This document shows positions 43,414 to 55,917 of a stretch of DNA of 64,000 nucleotides, in pieces. The translations under genes were made by a program, and so were the position numbers. The DNA lies in NCBI RefSeq assembly GCF_964019385.1, contig NC_088655.1:2753238-2817237 (forward strand). The letters run 5' to 3'. The DNA is from Sycon ciliatum. Lineage: Eukaryota; Porifera; Calcarea; Leucosolenida; Sycettidae. Position 1 is the stretch's first letter, and every line of letters begins with the position of its first letter. The notes below the pieces were generated by a model. That model ran no database searches and was not told the DNA's origin. It was given only the letters and a program-made list of their open reading frames with translations.

Positions 43414-43433
43414 TTATTTTTATTTTTTATTTG

Positions 43434-43985
43434 TAATGAATATAACTAAATGCGCACTCATATCACAACCATGGGGACGAATCATGTACATGTATTCCAG
43501 AACGTTTTCTTGTCACAATTATCAATGGAATTCGTGACTAAAGAGAATGATGAAACTACAATAGGATTTATACACTTGGAGTGGAACAGCGAGGATACAA
43601 GCATAGTAAGAAGACGCTACTCCAGTAAATTCGCACTCACACACACTTGCACATGCATGTCCATTGTCACACTGCACTTGCTGAATTTCCTATCATTTCT
43701 CACCTCACCTATAGTTTATTACCTGTGCACATTGTTCCTAGGTTTGTGCTATTTTTCTTACTATGCTTGTATCCTCGCTGTTCCACTCCAAGTGTATAAA
43801 TCCTATTGTAGTTTCATCATTCTCTTTAGTCACGAATTCCATTGATAATTGTGACAAGAAAACGTTCTGGAATACATGTACATGATTCGTCCCCATGGTT
43901 GTGATATGAGTGCGCATTTAGTTATATTCATTGCATTATTAAGATTATTGTCTCCACGTCGCCTTTTTACATTTTTTATTTGACT
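43434..43985. mobile_element. Foldback element with ~180-bp arms
   Basis: 43434-43611 and 43755-43932 are inverted copies (left with CATATCACAACCATGGGGAC, right with GTCCCCATGGTTGTGATATG) around a loop of about 145 bp. The sequence after the right arm, to 43985, matches the end of the partial copy at 36650-36705. Confidence 0.85.
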
Positions 43986-45965
43986 ATTATTATTTTTTTG
44001 GCAACGCAGATTCTGCATGCTGTGTTTTGAGTCGTACTACAAATACACAACACGCTCGGATTTAGTGCACACCTGCGTACAGGCATGCAGACGGACAGAC
44101 ACACGCACACACACACTATATACCATGTACCATGTACAGTATACGCCCGTCACAAGAGAGCACGCAAATCAGCAAATGCACTGGATGTGCACCACAGATT
44201 TTCTCCTATAGCAACGGTAGCGGACAAGATCTGGATGAGACAGACCAGATCAAGACTAGCGCCACACACACCAGGGGCGTACGCCGCTCGCCTCCAGGAG
44301 TGGTTCCCATGCCAACTGATGAACCAACATTCCACACAATTGAAGTGCTGTTTTCGTATCCCGCGGAGTTTCTGCACATTCTCCTCAGACTGGGTGAAAT
44401 TAACATCCACAAGCTGCTGGACGATGTCATTGCTACGCATTTTTGATTTTAAAAGACTGAACCTTTCCCCGTTTTATGGATGTTTTGTTCAGCATGACGA
44501 TTGCATGCAGTCTTGAAAGCTGCCTAAGTTTCGAATCATCTGGAGCAAACATCACACAGGGCAAGCAGAAGCCACCATTGCATGCCTGTCAAAAGACTAC
44601 CCAGGGTAATTCCTCTAACAAGGATAGTTGAAAGTGGCGCTGTTTGCCATCCATCTGGACACGCACAGGAAATGAAATCCTTCGCCTTCGGTGGCGCACA
44701 ATGATTGTCGATGACGGAAATCTTTTCCGTGTCCGGCAAATGTCGGGGGACTGGATTCCATTGTAGACGTCGACTTTCAGAATATCCCTTCCAACACACT
44801 CCCATGTCACTGAAGTAAGTTTTGGATGATCGAGCAGCTTCCAACAACGGTCGCTCTACAGCTTCGCCGACGATTTCTTCCTCAGCGCTGCTCGTTGCAT
44901 GCAGTCTTCGCTTGCAAGTCAGGTGCCGCGGTCTGCATTCTCACCTATCTCTTGACCTTCGCCACTAGCACTGGCTACACTCTTTGCCTGCTGCTCAAAA
45001 TAGCTCTGAATAGAGCGCTGGCCCTCTGGATGTCGACGCTTCATTTTTCCTTTCCACAAAGCGAAAGCATCGTTCAAAACACGACGAACTTTGTCAAAAC
45101 AAACTGCAACAGAAAATTCGACTCGGAGATCGAGGCGATGTAGAGACTTTGTTGAACCCAGCTCAGTAGGCTGTGTCCCAGCACCGCTTTCACACCTGGG
45201 CTAGTCATGTCACCATCCTCGACCTCGGACCGTCTGGCCATCAGGCGCGGACTCCAGGCGCTAGGCATGCACTGCACAGCTGCATGCACTTACTTGCACT
45301 GCGAGCGCAGGGCCTGAAAAGGCTGGATCAAAAATATCCGTACTAATATCGAATTTTTTTTACTGGTTCCCGGGCATCCCGGGAACCGCCCTATGTACGC
45401 CCCTGCACACACCCACACCCGTACACACCCACCCACATACTTGTACTTGTTCACTGCCAAAACTGGTCACGTGGGCTCTCCGGGAGAGAGACTGAAAAGG
45501 AATCTTGGAAAGATGACTCAAAAGGCTCAACGGCCAACACCCCCTAAAATCCCCAACCTTGTAAACTTGGACTTGGAAACGATCCCACTTATGGGCTCAC
45601 CACACCACGGTAAGAGGGTGAGGACAAGGTGCAGAAAAAGAATTGACGGCGTCAGGGTATCCGTCCTGGGATCCAACTGCAGTTACCCCTGCCCCCAGTG
45701 AAGGTAATACTTGCTACTAGTGTGGGTGGCTAAATCAGAGTGGATCTTATAAGCTTCACTAGCACCATTGATTACACCAGAGTTTATCTAGCCAGAAGCA
45801 GTCCATGGTTAACAGGTATGTATACTTCAAATAGAAAGTATACGAACCCTGAAATCAACACAGGTAGCAGGTACAACAATAGACCTTCAAGCAGGTGAGC
45901 CCGTTGGCAACAGACCCAACACTTTCTGGCACAAGTGTACCCACCAACCGAACTAGCTGGCAACG

Positions 45966-46018
45966 CACGCACACACATACACGCGCGCGCACACACACAC
46001 ACACACGCGCACACACAC

Positions 46019-46079
<61 letters not shown>
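45966..46079. repeat. (AC)n microsatellite with CGCGCG breaks
   Basis: About 110 bp of AC/CG alternation; long alternating purine-pyrimidine runs of this kind can adopt Z-DNA. Confidence 0.95.
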
Positions 46080-46082
<3 letters not shown>

Positions 46083-46764
46083 CAGTCCGGAAGACCAGAG
46101 ATTGTTTACAACGTGCAAAGTCACTATGGTCGAGGCAGAGACTAAAATACATGAAAAATCAAACACATCGGAAAAGAACAATCTTCCACAGACTGTGTAG
46201 AAGAACATAAATATATTTAGGAGCACAGTAATAGCACAGTAATAAATAACTTGTATATAAATTCTGATTTACATGTTCGCTGAACAAGTCAAATTAAGCG
46301 CGTGTTGGTTATAGAGCCTGTCAGATAGCGAGATGACAAAGACTAGAAGAATATAATGTACACTGAATATCCATCGGTGCTTCGGACATGGGCACAGGTC
46401 ATTCGGTTTGCACGGCGTTGCACGCACACACATACACATACACACAAAAACCTATTAAAACAAGCATACACATATCTACACACATGCGCGCCCACATGCT
46501 CCTATCTCCCTCTTGCACATGCATGCATGCACACGCACGGACACACACACACACACATACACACACATGCAAGCACACGTCACACCCAAGCATGCGCATA
46601 CACGAGTGCAGACAAGCACGCGTTTGAACGCACAGGCAGCACAGGTCAAATCATGCCCGCACACGACTGCCTTGCCATGCAAACTCTCTGCGATGCACAC
46701 ACGCATACACACACTTACGCGAACATGCACACCCGTACGCGAACATGCACACCCTTACGCGCAC

Positions 46765-46767
46765 ATG

Positions 46768-46830
<63 letters not shown>
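46765..46830. repeat. (AC)n microsatellite
   Basis: Mostly pure AC run in otherwise CA-rich DNA (46420-46830). Confidence 0.95.
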
Positions 46831-46836
<6 letters not shown>

Positions 46837-47194
46837 GCACACTCCAATGGGATCATAGCAGATGGCGAGACGGTTCCTTTTTTCTACTTCTGCTGTGTAG
46901 CGTTTTGGTTGCGAACAGGTGCTGTAGTGGGACGTTGATCTTGTCAGTAGGGGTGCGGTTGTGTGACAAGTCTCGTCAGGTAGTGCTCTTGTGTGACAAG
47001 TGCGCTGTTGTGGAAAAGGTAACTGTTGATCTTGTCAGCTAGTGCTGTCAGTACGACAAGCATGCTGTACAAGAGGCTGTCCACAACCTCAGAGCGTTCT
47101 GAAGTTTCATTCATCCCCAGTGATGTGTGAGCAGTGCCTGTGGCTGTGACTCACGTCAGCGGTCACTCACCGCTCTAGGGACGAATGGGTATTG

Positions 47195-47589
47195 TTAGAT
47201 GGGGCACGGCAGGCCGGGCACCATGCCAGCTGTGCAGTATCCCGCACCGGCGGCAACAGGGCCGGGAAATGCCTGTGGCAGCACCGGTGGTGGAGGTGGC
47301 GGGGGCAGAGACATGCCCGGTTGAGTGAGCACCATAGCGGGCATGGCGTGCAGTGCATGTATTGCCTGCGCTGCTTGAGCCTGCGGCATCACTTGAGCCT
47401 GGTGCAAATGCTGCACTGCGGACATCGGCATTGGTACCGCAGCTATATGTTGGCTGTGCTGCAGCTGTGCCACTGACGTTGCTCCTGCAGCTGATATTGG
47501 TAGGTAGGCAGCAGTTTGATCCACTACATCCACCGGCATGGCGGCTGTATAATACTCTACAGCTGCTGGCTGTACTTGGCCGCCGTGAG

Positions 47590-47620
<31 letters not shown>

Positions 47621-50600
47621 ACAGGCAATGTACTGCTGACCCTGTGCTGCTGCTGCTGATGATGTACCTGGAGCAACCACTGGCACTATGTAACCAGCAG
47701 CTGCTGCGTCCTGTAGCGACATGGCTGCATACACTGCAGGACCTGCTGTTGCCGTCGCAGCCATTGCTGCTGCTGCTGCTGCTGCTTGGCCGTTGGCGGC
47801 GGAGGTGGCTGAATGCGCTTGCATGTAGCCGGTTGGTACAACTGTGGACCCGGGGTGCATTGGAGACGCATACGCTACAGATCCACCACCAGGGGTGCAT
47901 TGGGTCACGGTAGCAGCTTGTTGATACTGCATGACCGGCGCTGCTGCTGTCTGTGTGAGAAGTGAACTCTCCGTACCACAGGCACCGACAACAGCTGTTG
48001 CTGGAACCTGGACGGGCATACCTGCGGACGCCGCCGCTGCTGCTGCTGCCATGTTATGGTCATAGTCCACTGGCATACCGTTAGCATCCACAAACACTAC
48101 AGATTGCTGCTGCTGTGGCTGCTGTGGCTGCTGTGGCTGCTGTGGCGCCTCCCCGGCTGGCAACAATGTGTACACAAGCTCACCGTTTCCATTCTGAACG
48201 GCGTACACCGGCTGTCCATTGGCCATGAATTGTGGTCCTGCTGCTGTCACAGCCGCAGGAGGTAGAAGTGTTGGTGGCAGCTGTGGTGGTGGTGGTGGTG
48301 GTATCATGGAGACCGCACCTGCTGCAGCAGCAGCGCCGTTGTTGTCCATGGGTAGTGAGCTGGACAGGGTTGTCATCACGTACGCCTCACTGCCGTCACA
48401 TACGCCCGGCGGTGAGAGCACGCCTAGCGGGCACTGTCCTGACGGCGGTGCGTGGCCGGACTGCTGCTGCCGCTGTGCTGCACCAAGAACGCCGCGTCTG
48501 TGATCTCCGCCATTATAGTTACCATGGTGACGAGAACGGTGGTTTCCATGGCGACCATTCCTACGCCCACCACCATTACCGTTGTGATGGTGATGATGGC
48601 GGGAATCGCCGTTGCTCTCCGCGCCATTCTCCTGCTTCCAATTGAGAAGCAGCTCGGTCTTATCGTCAAACTTTCGTTTGTAGTTGACGGCTACCTTGAC
48701 GTACTCCACTGGTGGTTCGTCGCTGGACTCATCCAGGCTTGCACCATTCCCATCGGCCCCATCGCCGGGTTTTCTGCTGCCGTCGGCATTGCTGCTGCCA
48801 TGGCGACGAGATTGCACGCGCCGCGACGCCAGGTTTGAATCTGCCCACTTGGTGACCAGGTCAACGGTGGATTTGCTGTCGTCCGTTCCGCCGCCTCCGC
48901 CGGCACTGCCAGCGCTCTTCTCTGCACCGTCTTGCTCCAGTACATGTCCCGTCACCTCGCTGTAGTCTGTCGACGTGACCTTGGCGGCATGCTGGTGGGG
49001 GAAGTCCCCCTTTATCCACAGGGCCACCTTCTCTCCGACCGCCAGCATGGCCATGTGCCTCTTATGGATGGCACTCTGCAGGTGTTACCGTGGACAACCG
49101 CCGCACCAAACCATACGCACGCGGGTACACACACATACACAAGCGCACACACAAAGTGCTCGGATGCACGGATACAGAAAACACACACATATACGCACAT
49201 ACACATACACACACACATACACACATAATTATATGTGCACACATATACAAACAATAAGAGGACAGAGACCTAATTAAGTAAGAGACAACCAGCTCCAGTG
49301 GTTGTCGCCAGTCACCACTGCTGTCATTCGCACTTTTCGATTTGCCCTATGATGCAAACATTTACGCTTTGCACTGCCGCCAATCACAACTTTTAGATTT
49401 GCGCCATGAAGCAGCATTTACACTTTGCTTTGTGGGTATATAAACCTATACTGATCCAGACGTCATGCGAAATTACTGGTCAGTCGGCGACACGCATTTT
49501 TCACAAAAATTTGCGTTTCACCTGCTGGGAGAGTATGCGTGCACTCGAGTCTCATCCTGAGCACGTTTTTTTCTTTCTTTTCTCAGCTCCAGTATAGCTG
49601 TATTTTTCATTGCAAAGCCGTCCTCGATTGTTGTGTTCGTTGTTCAAACGAAGTGGACATTCAATCATGAAGGCAGAGGACATAGGAGCCTGATTGGAGT
49701 TTCTCGTGGCAAAGGACGGCCACACAGAGACACTTTGGGATTTTCTGAATATAAAATACCGTACGCACGATGCTGAGATCGATTTGTGCGATATCAAATT
49801 GTTTGTGATCTACCACATCGAGCAGAACGGGATCCAAACACAAGCTTACCGACGGTTAGGCTGCCGACCTGACTGGACAAATGATCCCTGGCTTCACCAG
49901 ACGCCAGAAGTCGGACACCATGTCCTTTGCCGCGACGTCCATCTCCAAAAAGAACTCCATCTTCGTCGTGAAAAGGCTTGAAATACTCAATATTCAACCG
50001 AGATTCGCGGTCTCACCCTTTCTCAGATCGAATCATTTTTTGTTGTAGCAGTTGCAGGGCAGATCCCCGCCACTACTTCAACAGAAGATGGCTCCAAAGC
50101 ATGCCTGGAACAAGCCATATCGAGGTTGCAAGCCACCCCTCTCAGCACATTTTTTTCGAAATTTCAATGGTTGAAGATATACTATGAAGAGAATTTCAAA
50201 AAGTATGTTACGTTGAGCGATCGCTCAACCTACGTCATTCAAACTTTGCAGGATGGTTCAGGCGTACATACTAGGCATGGAACCACAAAAGATGACATCA
50301 TAGCTGACACACAGAGTCACACACACAGCAGATTCGTGTGCACAGATACTAAATTAGTGGACGTCGTCATCTTCTTCCCGCTGATCTCAAATGTACTATG
50401 ACGTGCTATTTCGCCTGACGTTTACTTATTGTTGTTTTCTGATGATCGCTTAGTGCGTGAAACTCAGAGTTAAAACACTTTCTCTGTCCTCTTATTGTTT
50501 GAACCAGCTCTGCCTCTCGGTATTGAGCACTCTCTTGGGCAGCCTGGAACCTCTCTGTTGTACACACATATACACATAATTATACATACTCAGTAAGACT

Positions 50601-53600
50601 ATGCCTGCAGCTGCAGAAAAAGTGCTCAACATCCAATTTCTAGGGGGGAGCAATGACACATGTCTACAAACAATGGATCACCCGTAGTGTTATGCTACTC
50701 TGAGTTTCATTCACTGTGTGCAATGATCAGGCAAACAACATTCACAAAAAATAAATATATACACACACACACACGCGCGCGCACACACACACACGCGCAC
50801 GCGCACCCGTCTCACGTGAGCGCCCCACCTTGATTTTACAGTCGGGGAAAAGGAAAATCGCATGGCAGAGTGAAACGAAGTTTGTACGGCCTGCACCGCG
50901 CGAGAACCTTAGTAAACTAAGGTCACACTTGGCAGGTTTTTGTGTGGAGCTCGTGTCCGCTTGCAGGTAAATTGAGTAGGGATTGACTGCATAACGCGTG
51001 ATATGGGTACACGATTATTTTTCCGTCTGACCTAGTTGATCTACTACTGGTGCAGGCAGGACATCACTTCCACAAGACCACCACAAAAGGACGAGATGGT
51101 GCGGCGCTCTCGTGGTACTCTATGGCACTGCCCGATATATCATATGAGCCAGAGCATGCGAAAAGGGTGCTTACGCTCAAAGTTTGGAAATTGGATTCTT
51201 TAGTGCACCACGTCAAAAACTCCAAGTAAAACCCAAGTTACAAGCAGTTTCGTTGGTTGCCGTCTGACAGTCGTGCACATGAAAGTGCAACTTCAAGTGC
51301 ATTTTTCTCAGTTCAGCGTGCAGTGAGCCAAGCACCCTCTTCGCATGCGCTGGCTCATATACGCAGTATGGGGGATTAGGGTCTAGCGGGACCGATACAA
51401 AACTGTTTCCGCCGATCACGTTATGATCTCTCCATCGATACCGACAGTAGGGTTAGAGCCCAACATACTTCGAAGTACTATCGGGCTTGATAGCGGTGCG
51501 GCTAGGCTTTTCATCAAGAACAAACCCATGTGTGCTCTAGTCAGCAAGTTTCTCCTCTGTCAACACGGAATGGGGGAGTAAAGACGAAAGCAGCCTCCTC
51601 CATGTGACGATGTGTTCCTATGACGCTGCAGACTGGTGTGCAAAATGGTTGGCGCTCTGATCCCCAGTAACCTGTCCCAGTACTACATGGAGAAGGAGTG
51701 AGAGGATGTCACCACCTGGCATGCAAAGGGGAAACTGCGGCTCAAAGCTAGGACTAGACTGCAAGTACAGTACTGGCCAAAGAAATCCAAACTCTTGAAT
51801 AAAATAGCGTTGCCTTACACTCTGTGCACTCTAACGCGGCGCTACTTTATTCATGAGGTTGGATTTCTCTGCGGGCCAGCAATCTATCAACAGTAGACAG
51901 CACAACCACGCTGCCAACGCAAAGAGGAAATACCGTCAAGTTTACTATGAGGATCTCAGTGGGTCTTTCACACCACTGGTGTGTTCAACTGACGCGGTGC
52001 TGGAAGCTACCAGAATCGACTTGCTGGTCGCCTCGCACTCACATGGGACAAGCCATTTTCAATCGTGATGGCATGGGTGGGAATTCGCACCTAATTCGCT
52101 GTGTTCCATGTCACAGTCGAATGTAGCTCAGGGAGTCGTGAAAAAATGGCCTTAAGACTCCCTGATGTAGCTTACTGACTGCTTACTGACTGCTTACTGA
52201 CTGCTTACTGACTGCTTACTGACTGCTTGCTGACTGCTTACACACTGTACAACTCCATACTGCGAGTGCTTGGGTGCGCGAAAATATGCATGGCCAGCAA
52301 TCAAGGAAAATCTGGGAGTTGCAATTTTTGGATTCCTCCGAGTTGTTATTTTGGGCTTGGGCCAAGCACAAGGAGAAGCCTTTTGCCAAAAAAACTGTAG
52401 AAAATGGTTGTTGTTTGATCCTTTGATGCAATCTTTGTAGCTGATCGAAGTTAGTTGCTGTTTGGAGCAGAAATACTGAAATTGACTAATTACTGTCTGT
52501 GCTCCTGTACTCCGGCATGCAGCCTCACTTGCATGTTTTAGCAGCCATTTTGGCCGGAATGGATGCTGCTCTGCTGCCCTTGCTGTGCATTACCTGTGCT
52601 CATGGAGCAGCTGAAAAGGACCACTAGTATGTCTTGTTCCCGGTTTGAAAGTGGAGAGACGACGTTCGTGCCTTGAAAAAGGAGTAGAGAGCGACAAAGG
52701 TACGTCGGTAGCGGATTTTTGAGTTCTCCTCGTGCATTTTGAATGTAGTAGAACATTCTCAGACCAAAGCCTCAGTCAGTGAATTGTGGACACTGTGCAG
52801 TGTACTGTGAAGTTTCCTTGTGGATTTACTACATGTAGGTTCATACCTTTGTCAGTATCGAGATGGTGAAGTGGACCGGATGATTTCCCTCTTCTAGGCT
52901 TTGTTCAGCCAAGACTTTGCTTCGCTCTCGCTGAAATGCGATGCTGTGAAGAAGGTCGATTCGCAGAAATATGTTGATTTTCAATGTACGTGATGACATG
53001 TGATTGCTGGCTATGGAACATCGCGAATACCCGAGTTTGGGACTCTGGCCTTTAGGGCCGATTTCCACAACGGTACCGTGATTGCCGTGAGTACCCATAG
53101 TGATTTGCTCATGTGAGGGGCAGTTTTGGCGAGAGTTCATCCATGGGTCGTGCCGTACCGCGCCGTGGACATTCCGGTGCCTCTGGCCTCTGGGGGGTGG
53201 AAATGGCATGCCGTGGTATTCCGTGAGGTCGAATACAGTGTGTAGTAGGTATTTTACTACTTCCTGATAGGAAGTTTTTTCTTTCTTTTGTATTTGTGGT
53301 ACTAAGTTTTTTCTTGGCTTTTGGCTTTTCGATTGGTTGATTTTGGAGCTTTCTCCAATCATCTCGCCTGCTATTTTCCCTCCAGACCAAAGTCAGAAAT
53401 TGGTAAAAATGGTGATCTGGCCTGCCGACGGAATGCACGGAACGACTGCGCGCAGGTGTAAATCACTCTCTGCTTCGAGCTCGTACCGTGGGGTACACGT
53501 GACCTATCCAAATCGTCAGCACGGCACTCACGGTACCATAGTGGAAATCGGCCCTTAGGATTACCCAAACCCGTTACCTGGTACGACATAATAATTATCA

Positions 53601-54117
53601 GCACCCAGCTCGTATCCATTTTCCTTTAGTTTTTTTCACCCTGGTCAAGCAATCAAGCATCTACCAAAATTATACCCTTCCTGCTGCTATGTACGCACGC
53701 ATGCACACACTCATGGACGCACGCACGCATGCACGCACTCATGCACGCACGCATGCACGTACACTTACATGTACACACAAATACGGGCAAGAGAACCTCC
53801 ATTCGTCTTACCTGCGGGACGAAGACATTCGTGTTGGTGTCAACACGACGAACGTGACCGACCTTCGTTGTCTTGTCGAAGCTCACTACCTCACCGTACA
53901 GCGGTCCGATAGCTTGCTCGTCAATGCGCAGCTTGAGGCGGATAGCCCTCGGACACGGCGGTAGCGGGTTCGTTGGCGTCGTCGTAGCACTCTCCTCTGG
54001 TGCCGTTGACGGGCGAGAGGTGTTTTTTAGCGGTGCTGGGTCGTCGCACTGGCCCTCTACGACGGGCTCCGGTAGCGAGCTGGAACCAGTCGGCTCAATG
54101 CCTTCGATACTGCTCAT
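47195..54117 (-). CDS. Divergent cold-shock-domain (Y-box-like) protein, Q/A/P-rich (2 exons, 728 aa)
   Basis: Probable RNA/DNA-binding regulator. Exon 1 is 54117-53812 (ATG, MSSIEGIEPT) and exon 2 is 49075-47195; donor GTAAGA, acceptor CAG, phase 0, 728 residues. Residues about 72-137 fit a cold-shock domain: GEVVSFDKTTKVGHVRR, VFVPQSAI, LAVGEKVALWI, HAAKVT. The intron falls right after VFVPQ. The RNP1 motif is degenerate: the usual aromatic positions of KGFGFI-type motifs read V and H here. Behind the domain come a basic HHHHHNGNGGGRRNGR stretch, Pro tracts, Ala tracts and a run of ten Gln, all low complexity and probably disordered. Y-box proteins have basic/acidic tails, so this is a distant relative. 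The 4.7 kb intron carries several mobile elements. Confidence 0.75.
50443..50562 (-). repeat. Dispersed repeat, inverted relative to 58055-58190
   Basis: The reverse complement of this stretch matches 58055-58175 at roughly 90 percent, including GAGGTTCCAGGCTG and GTGTTTTAACTCTGAGTTTC. The fragment CAAACAATAAGAGGACAGAG also recurs near 49247. It is presumably part of a longer transposon. Confidence 0.75.
51140..51362. mobile_element. TIR element, about 220 bp
   Basis: The ends ATATGAGCCAGAGCATGCGA and CGCATGCGCTGGCTCATAT are inverted matches extending through AAGCACCCT. It lies in the intron of the cold-shock gene. Confidence 0.7.
52121..52173. mobile_element. Mini-palindrome with 8-bp flanking repeat
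   Basis: A 36-bp element from CAGGGAGTCGTG to AAGACTCCCTG lies between ATGTAGCT (52121-52128) and ATGTAGCT (52165-52172). The ninth base differs (C/T), so the exact repeat here is 8 bp. Confidence 0.8.
52172..52241. repeat. 12-bp tandem repeat (CTTACTGACTG)n
   Basis: About six units starting directly at the right flank of the mini-palindrome. Confidence 0.9.
53055..53554. mobile_element. PIF/Harbinger-like MITE with TTA duplication
   Basis: The ends GGGCCGATTTCCAC and GTGGAAATCGGCCC are inverted repeats that continue inward through GGTACCGTGA for about 40 bp. TTA borders both sides (53052-53054 and 53555-53557). It lies 258 bases beyond exon 1 of the cold-shock gene, in its intron. Confidence 0.8.
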
Positions 54118-54883
54118 ATTGCTTCGCCGTCTGTAGAACAGATAGCTCTACTCTGCTGCGAAAATAAGAAAATTCTCCTTGCTGCACCCCGCTGGCGTCG
54201 TAGCGAGTGGCGTAAATGACCGGTATCACGGAAGACCCGCTGAAGGCTACGACTGCAGAAGCTCTTCGCAACTCGCAGCGCTCTGTCCGACGGTCCAGGG
54301 CGATTCAGGAGGAAACATGAGAGGCGGTGCTGAACAACACGCTACTACAAACATGCAGAGCGCAGACTGAAGATAACGACAAGTAGTAGTTGACCAGAAA
54401 CAATTCGACGTGTTGTCGCCACATTAGCGGTTGCGACGGCTGTTGTTGAGTCCTACGAATGGGTGGAGACAGATTGTAGTGGCCTTCGCTGAACTCGGCG
54501 TGGCTTTGATAAAGGAGACGGGGAGAGAAAGCATGAGGGCAGACGCCTAGAGCCGGGCCGCGCACAGCAAGGCGCAACGGCTTTCACCTTGCCAGCTAGC
54601 TGCAAAACCTAGCACGCGCATGGTCTTTGCGAGGGAGAGCAGAGAGAACACGAGAACACTCTCTGAACCAGTCGAAAAAGGACGTGCACGCAAGAACTGT
54701 ATGAACGATTATGTATCTGTAGATCGGCCATATAATGCATACCGTATCCATGATATCTTCCCCAATAAAAATTAATAATGTAGATCTACATCAGTACAGG
54801 ACATGACCACCACCTCAGTACATGACCATCTTGACCACCTTTTCAAAGGTGGTCAGACCAGTACTACAGACTACAGACTACAG

Positions 54884-55523
54884 TAGTGAGGTTTTGCATT
54901 CCGAATTTCGGTACAGCGTTCTTCGGTCATTTGTCGAACATCAAAATGTCGAACTTTCGCACCAACGTTTGTTTCGGTCATTTGTCGAACATCAAAATGT
55001 CGAACTTTCGCACCAACGTTTGTTTTGCAAGTCGAAAATGATGTGTTTTCATTTCGTGAGCCCCAGCATCAGCAACGTCATGTCCCGTGCTCCCTTTCTT
55101 GCTGATTCCAACGAACTTTGATCGCCCAAAGAGTCGAGGGCCAAGCCTGCCTCCTCAGTCGCCTCAGAAAAACCAACTCCATCGCCAAGTCAAATTTTAT
55201 GCGTGTCGCCATAGTCTTTTCAGCCACACAGATGACGATGAGGACACTCCAGGCGAAAGAGAGTAGACAGGCAGTGGAGAGGAGCAATCAGAGGTAGCTG
55301 ACGATGCTATGTCGCCAAAGACACCTGCCAAGCGATGCCGAGATAAGAAACCTCTTTGAATAAATCACGCGCTAGCGCTCTTCTACAAGAAAATGCATCC
55401 GAAAAATATTTTCGGCAAAGTGAGCTTTTTCCGAACAAACACGCCGAATCTTCGTTTGCATTTTCGACCTCGCTCCCCCGTGCCGAATCTTTTTGCCGAA
55501 TTTCGGAATGCAAAATCTCACTA
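54884..55523. mobile_element. TIR element with TA ends (TAGTGAGGTTTTGC family)
   Basis: The left end TAGTGAGGTTTTGCATTCCG pairs with the right end CGGAATGCAAAATCTCACTA. Inside, 54926-54976 is followed by an exact tandem copy (54977-55027, with TTTGTCGAACATCAAAATGT). The TIR start resembles 6529-6801 (TAGWGAGGTTYTGC). Confidence 0.75.
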
Positions 55524-55701
55524 CTAAGTACTAGTGAGGTTTTTCACATTCTTTGCGATGTGAGTGCACCGCTCAGGGCCCAGGGGTCGGGATTTCAGTT
55601 GCCAGAACTGGAGACGTGTACAGTGTACTTTTATTGTTTCTGGAAAGATTGATTGCCTGGGTGGCAAAAAACCTGTGATAATGATACTGTCAGGCTGTAA
55701 A

Positions 55702-55743
55702 TACACTGATCCAACCATGGCCCACCATGGTTGGATCAGTGTA
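55702..55743. repeat. Perfect hairpin, 19-bp arms, CCCA loop
   Basis: TACACTGATCCAACCATGG and its exact reverse complement. Confidence 0.9.
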
Positions 55744-55917
55744 CAAAGGCACAATGACGATGAACGGGTAAGAAAAACGAAGTAAGGTGGACCCTGGTAT
55801 CTGTACCCCACTAATGCCCATCACATCATTCCGGCATGTACTATTATTAGAGACGTGTCCTTTTATATGCTTGAATGATCCACACTCAACATGTACTACA
55901 ATTGGAGACGTTCTAGT

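Larger units (their letters stand above)
43986..47194. other. Intergenic region upstream of the cold-shock gene 3' end
   Basis: No gene is supported. On the minus strand 44590-45120 has stretches of open frame, such as one with VQMDGKQRHFQLSLLEELPW, broken by stops; it may be a decayed transposase, but I recognise no family. A GGTTCCCGGG/CCCGGGAACC hairpin lies at 45365-45388. AC microsatellites fill 45966-46079 and 46765-46830. Confidence 0.45.

Noticed and set aside
49694-50401. Two open frames of about 90 codons as a gene
   Set aside because: They lie in the intron of the cold-shock gene, have no recognisable motif, and are next to dispersed repeats.
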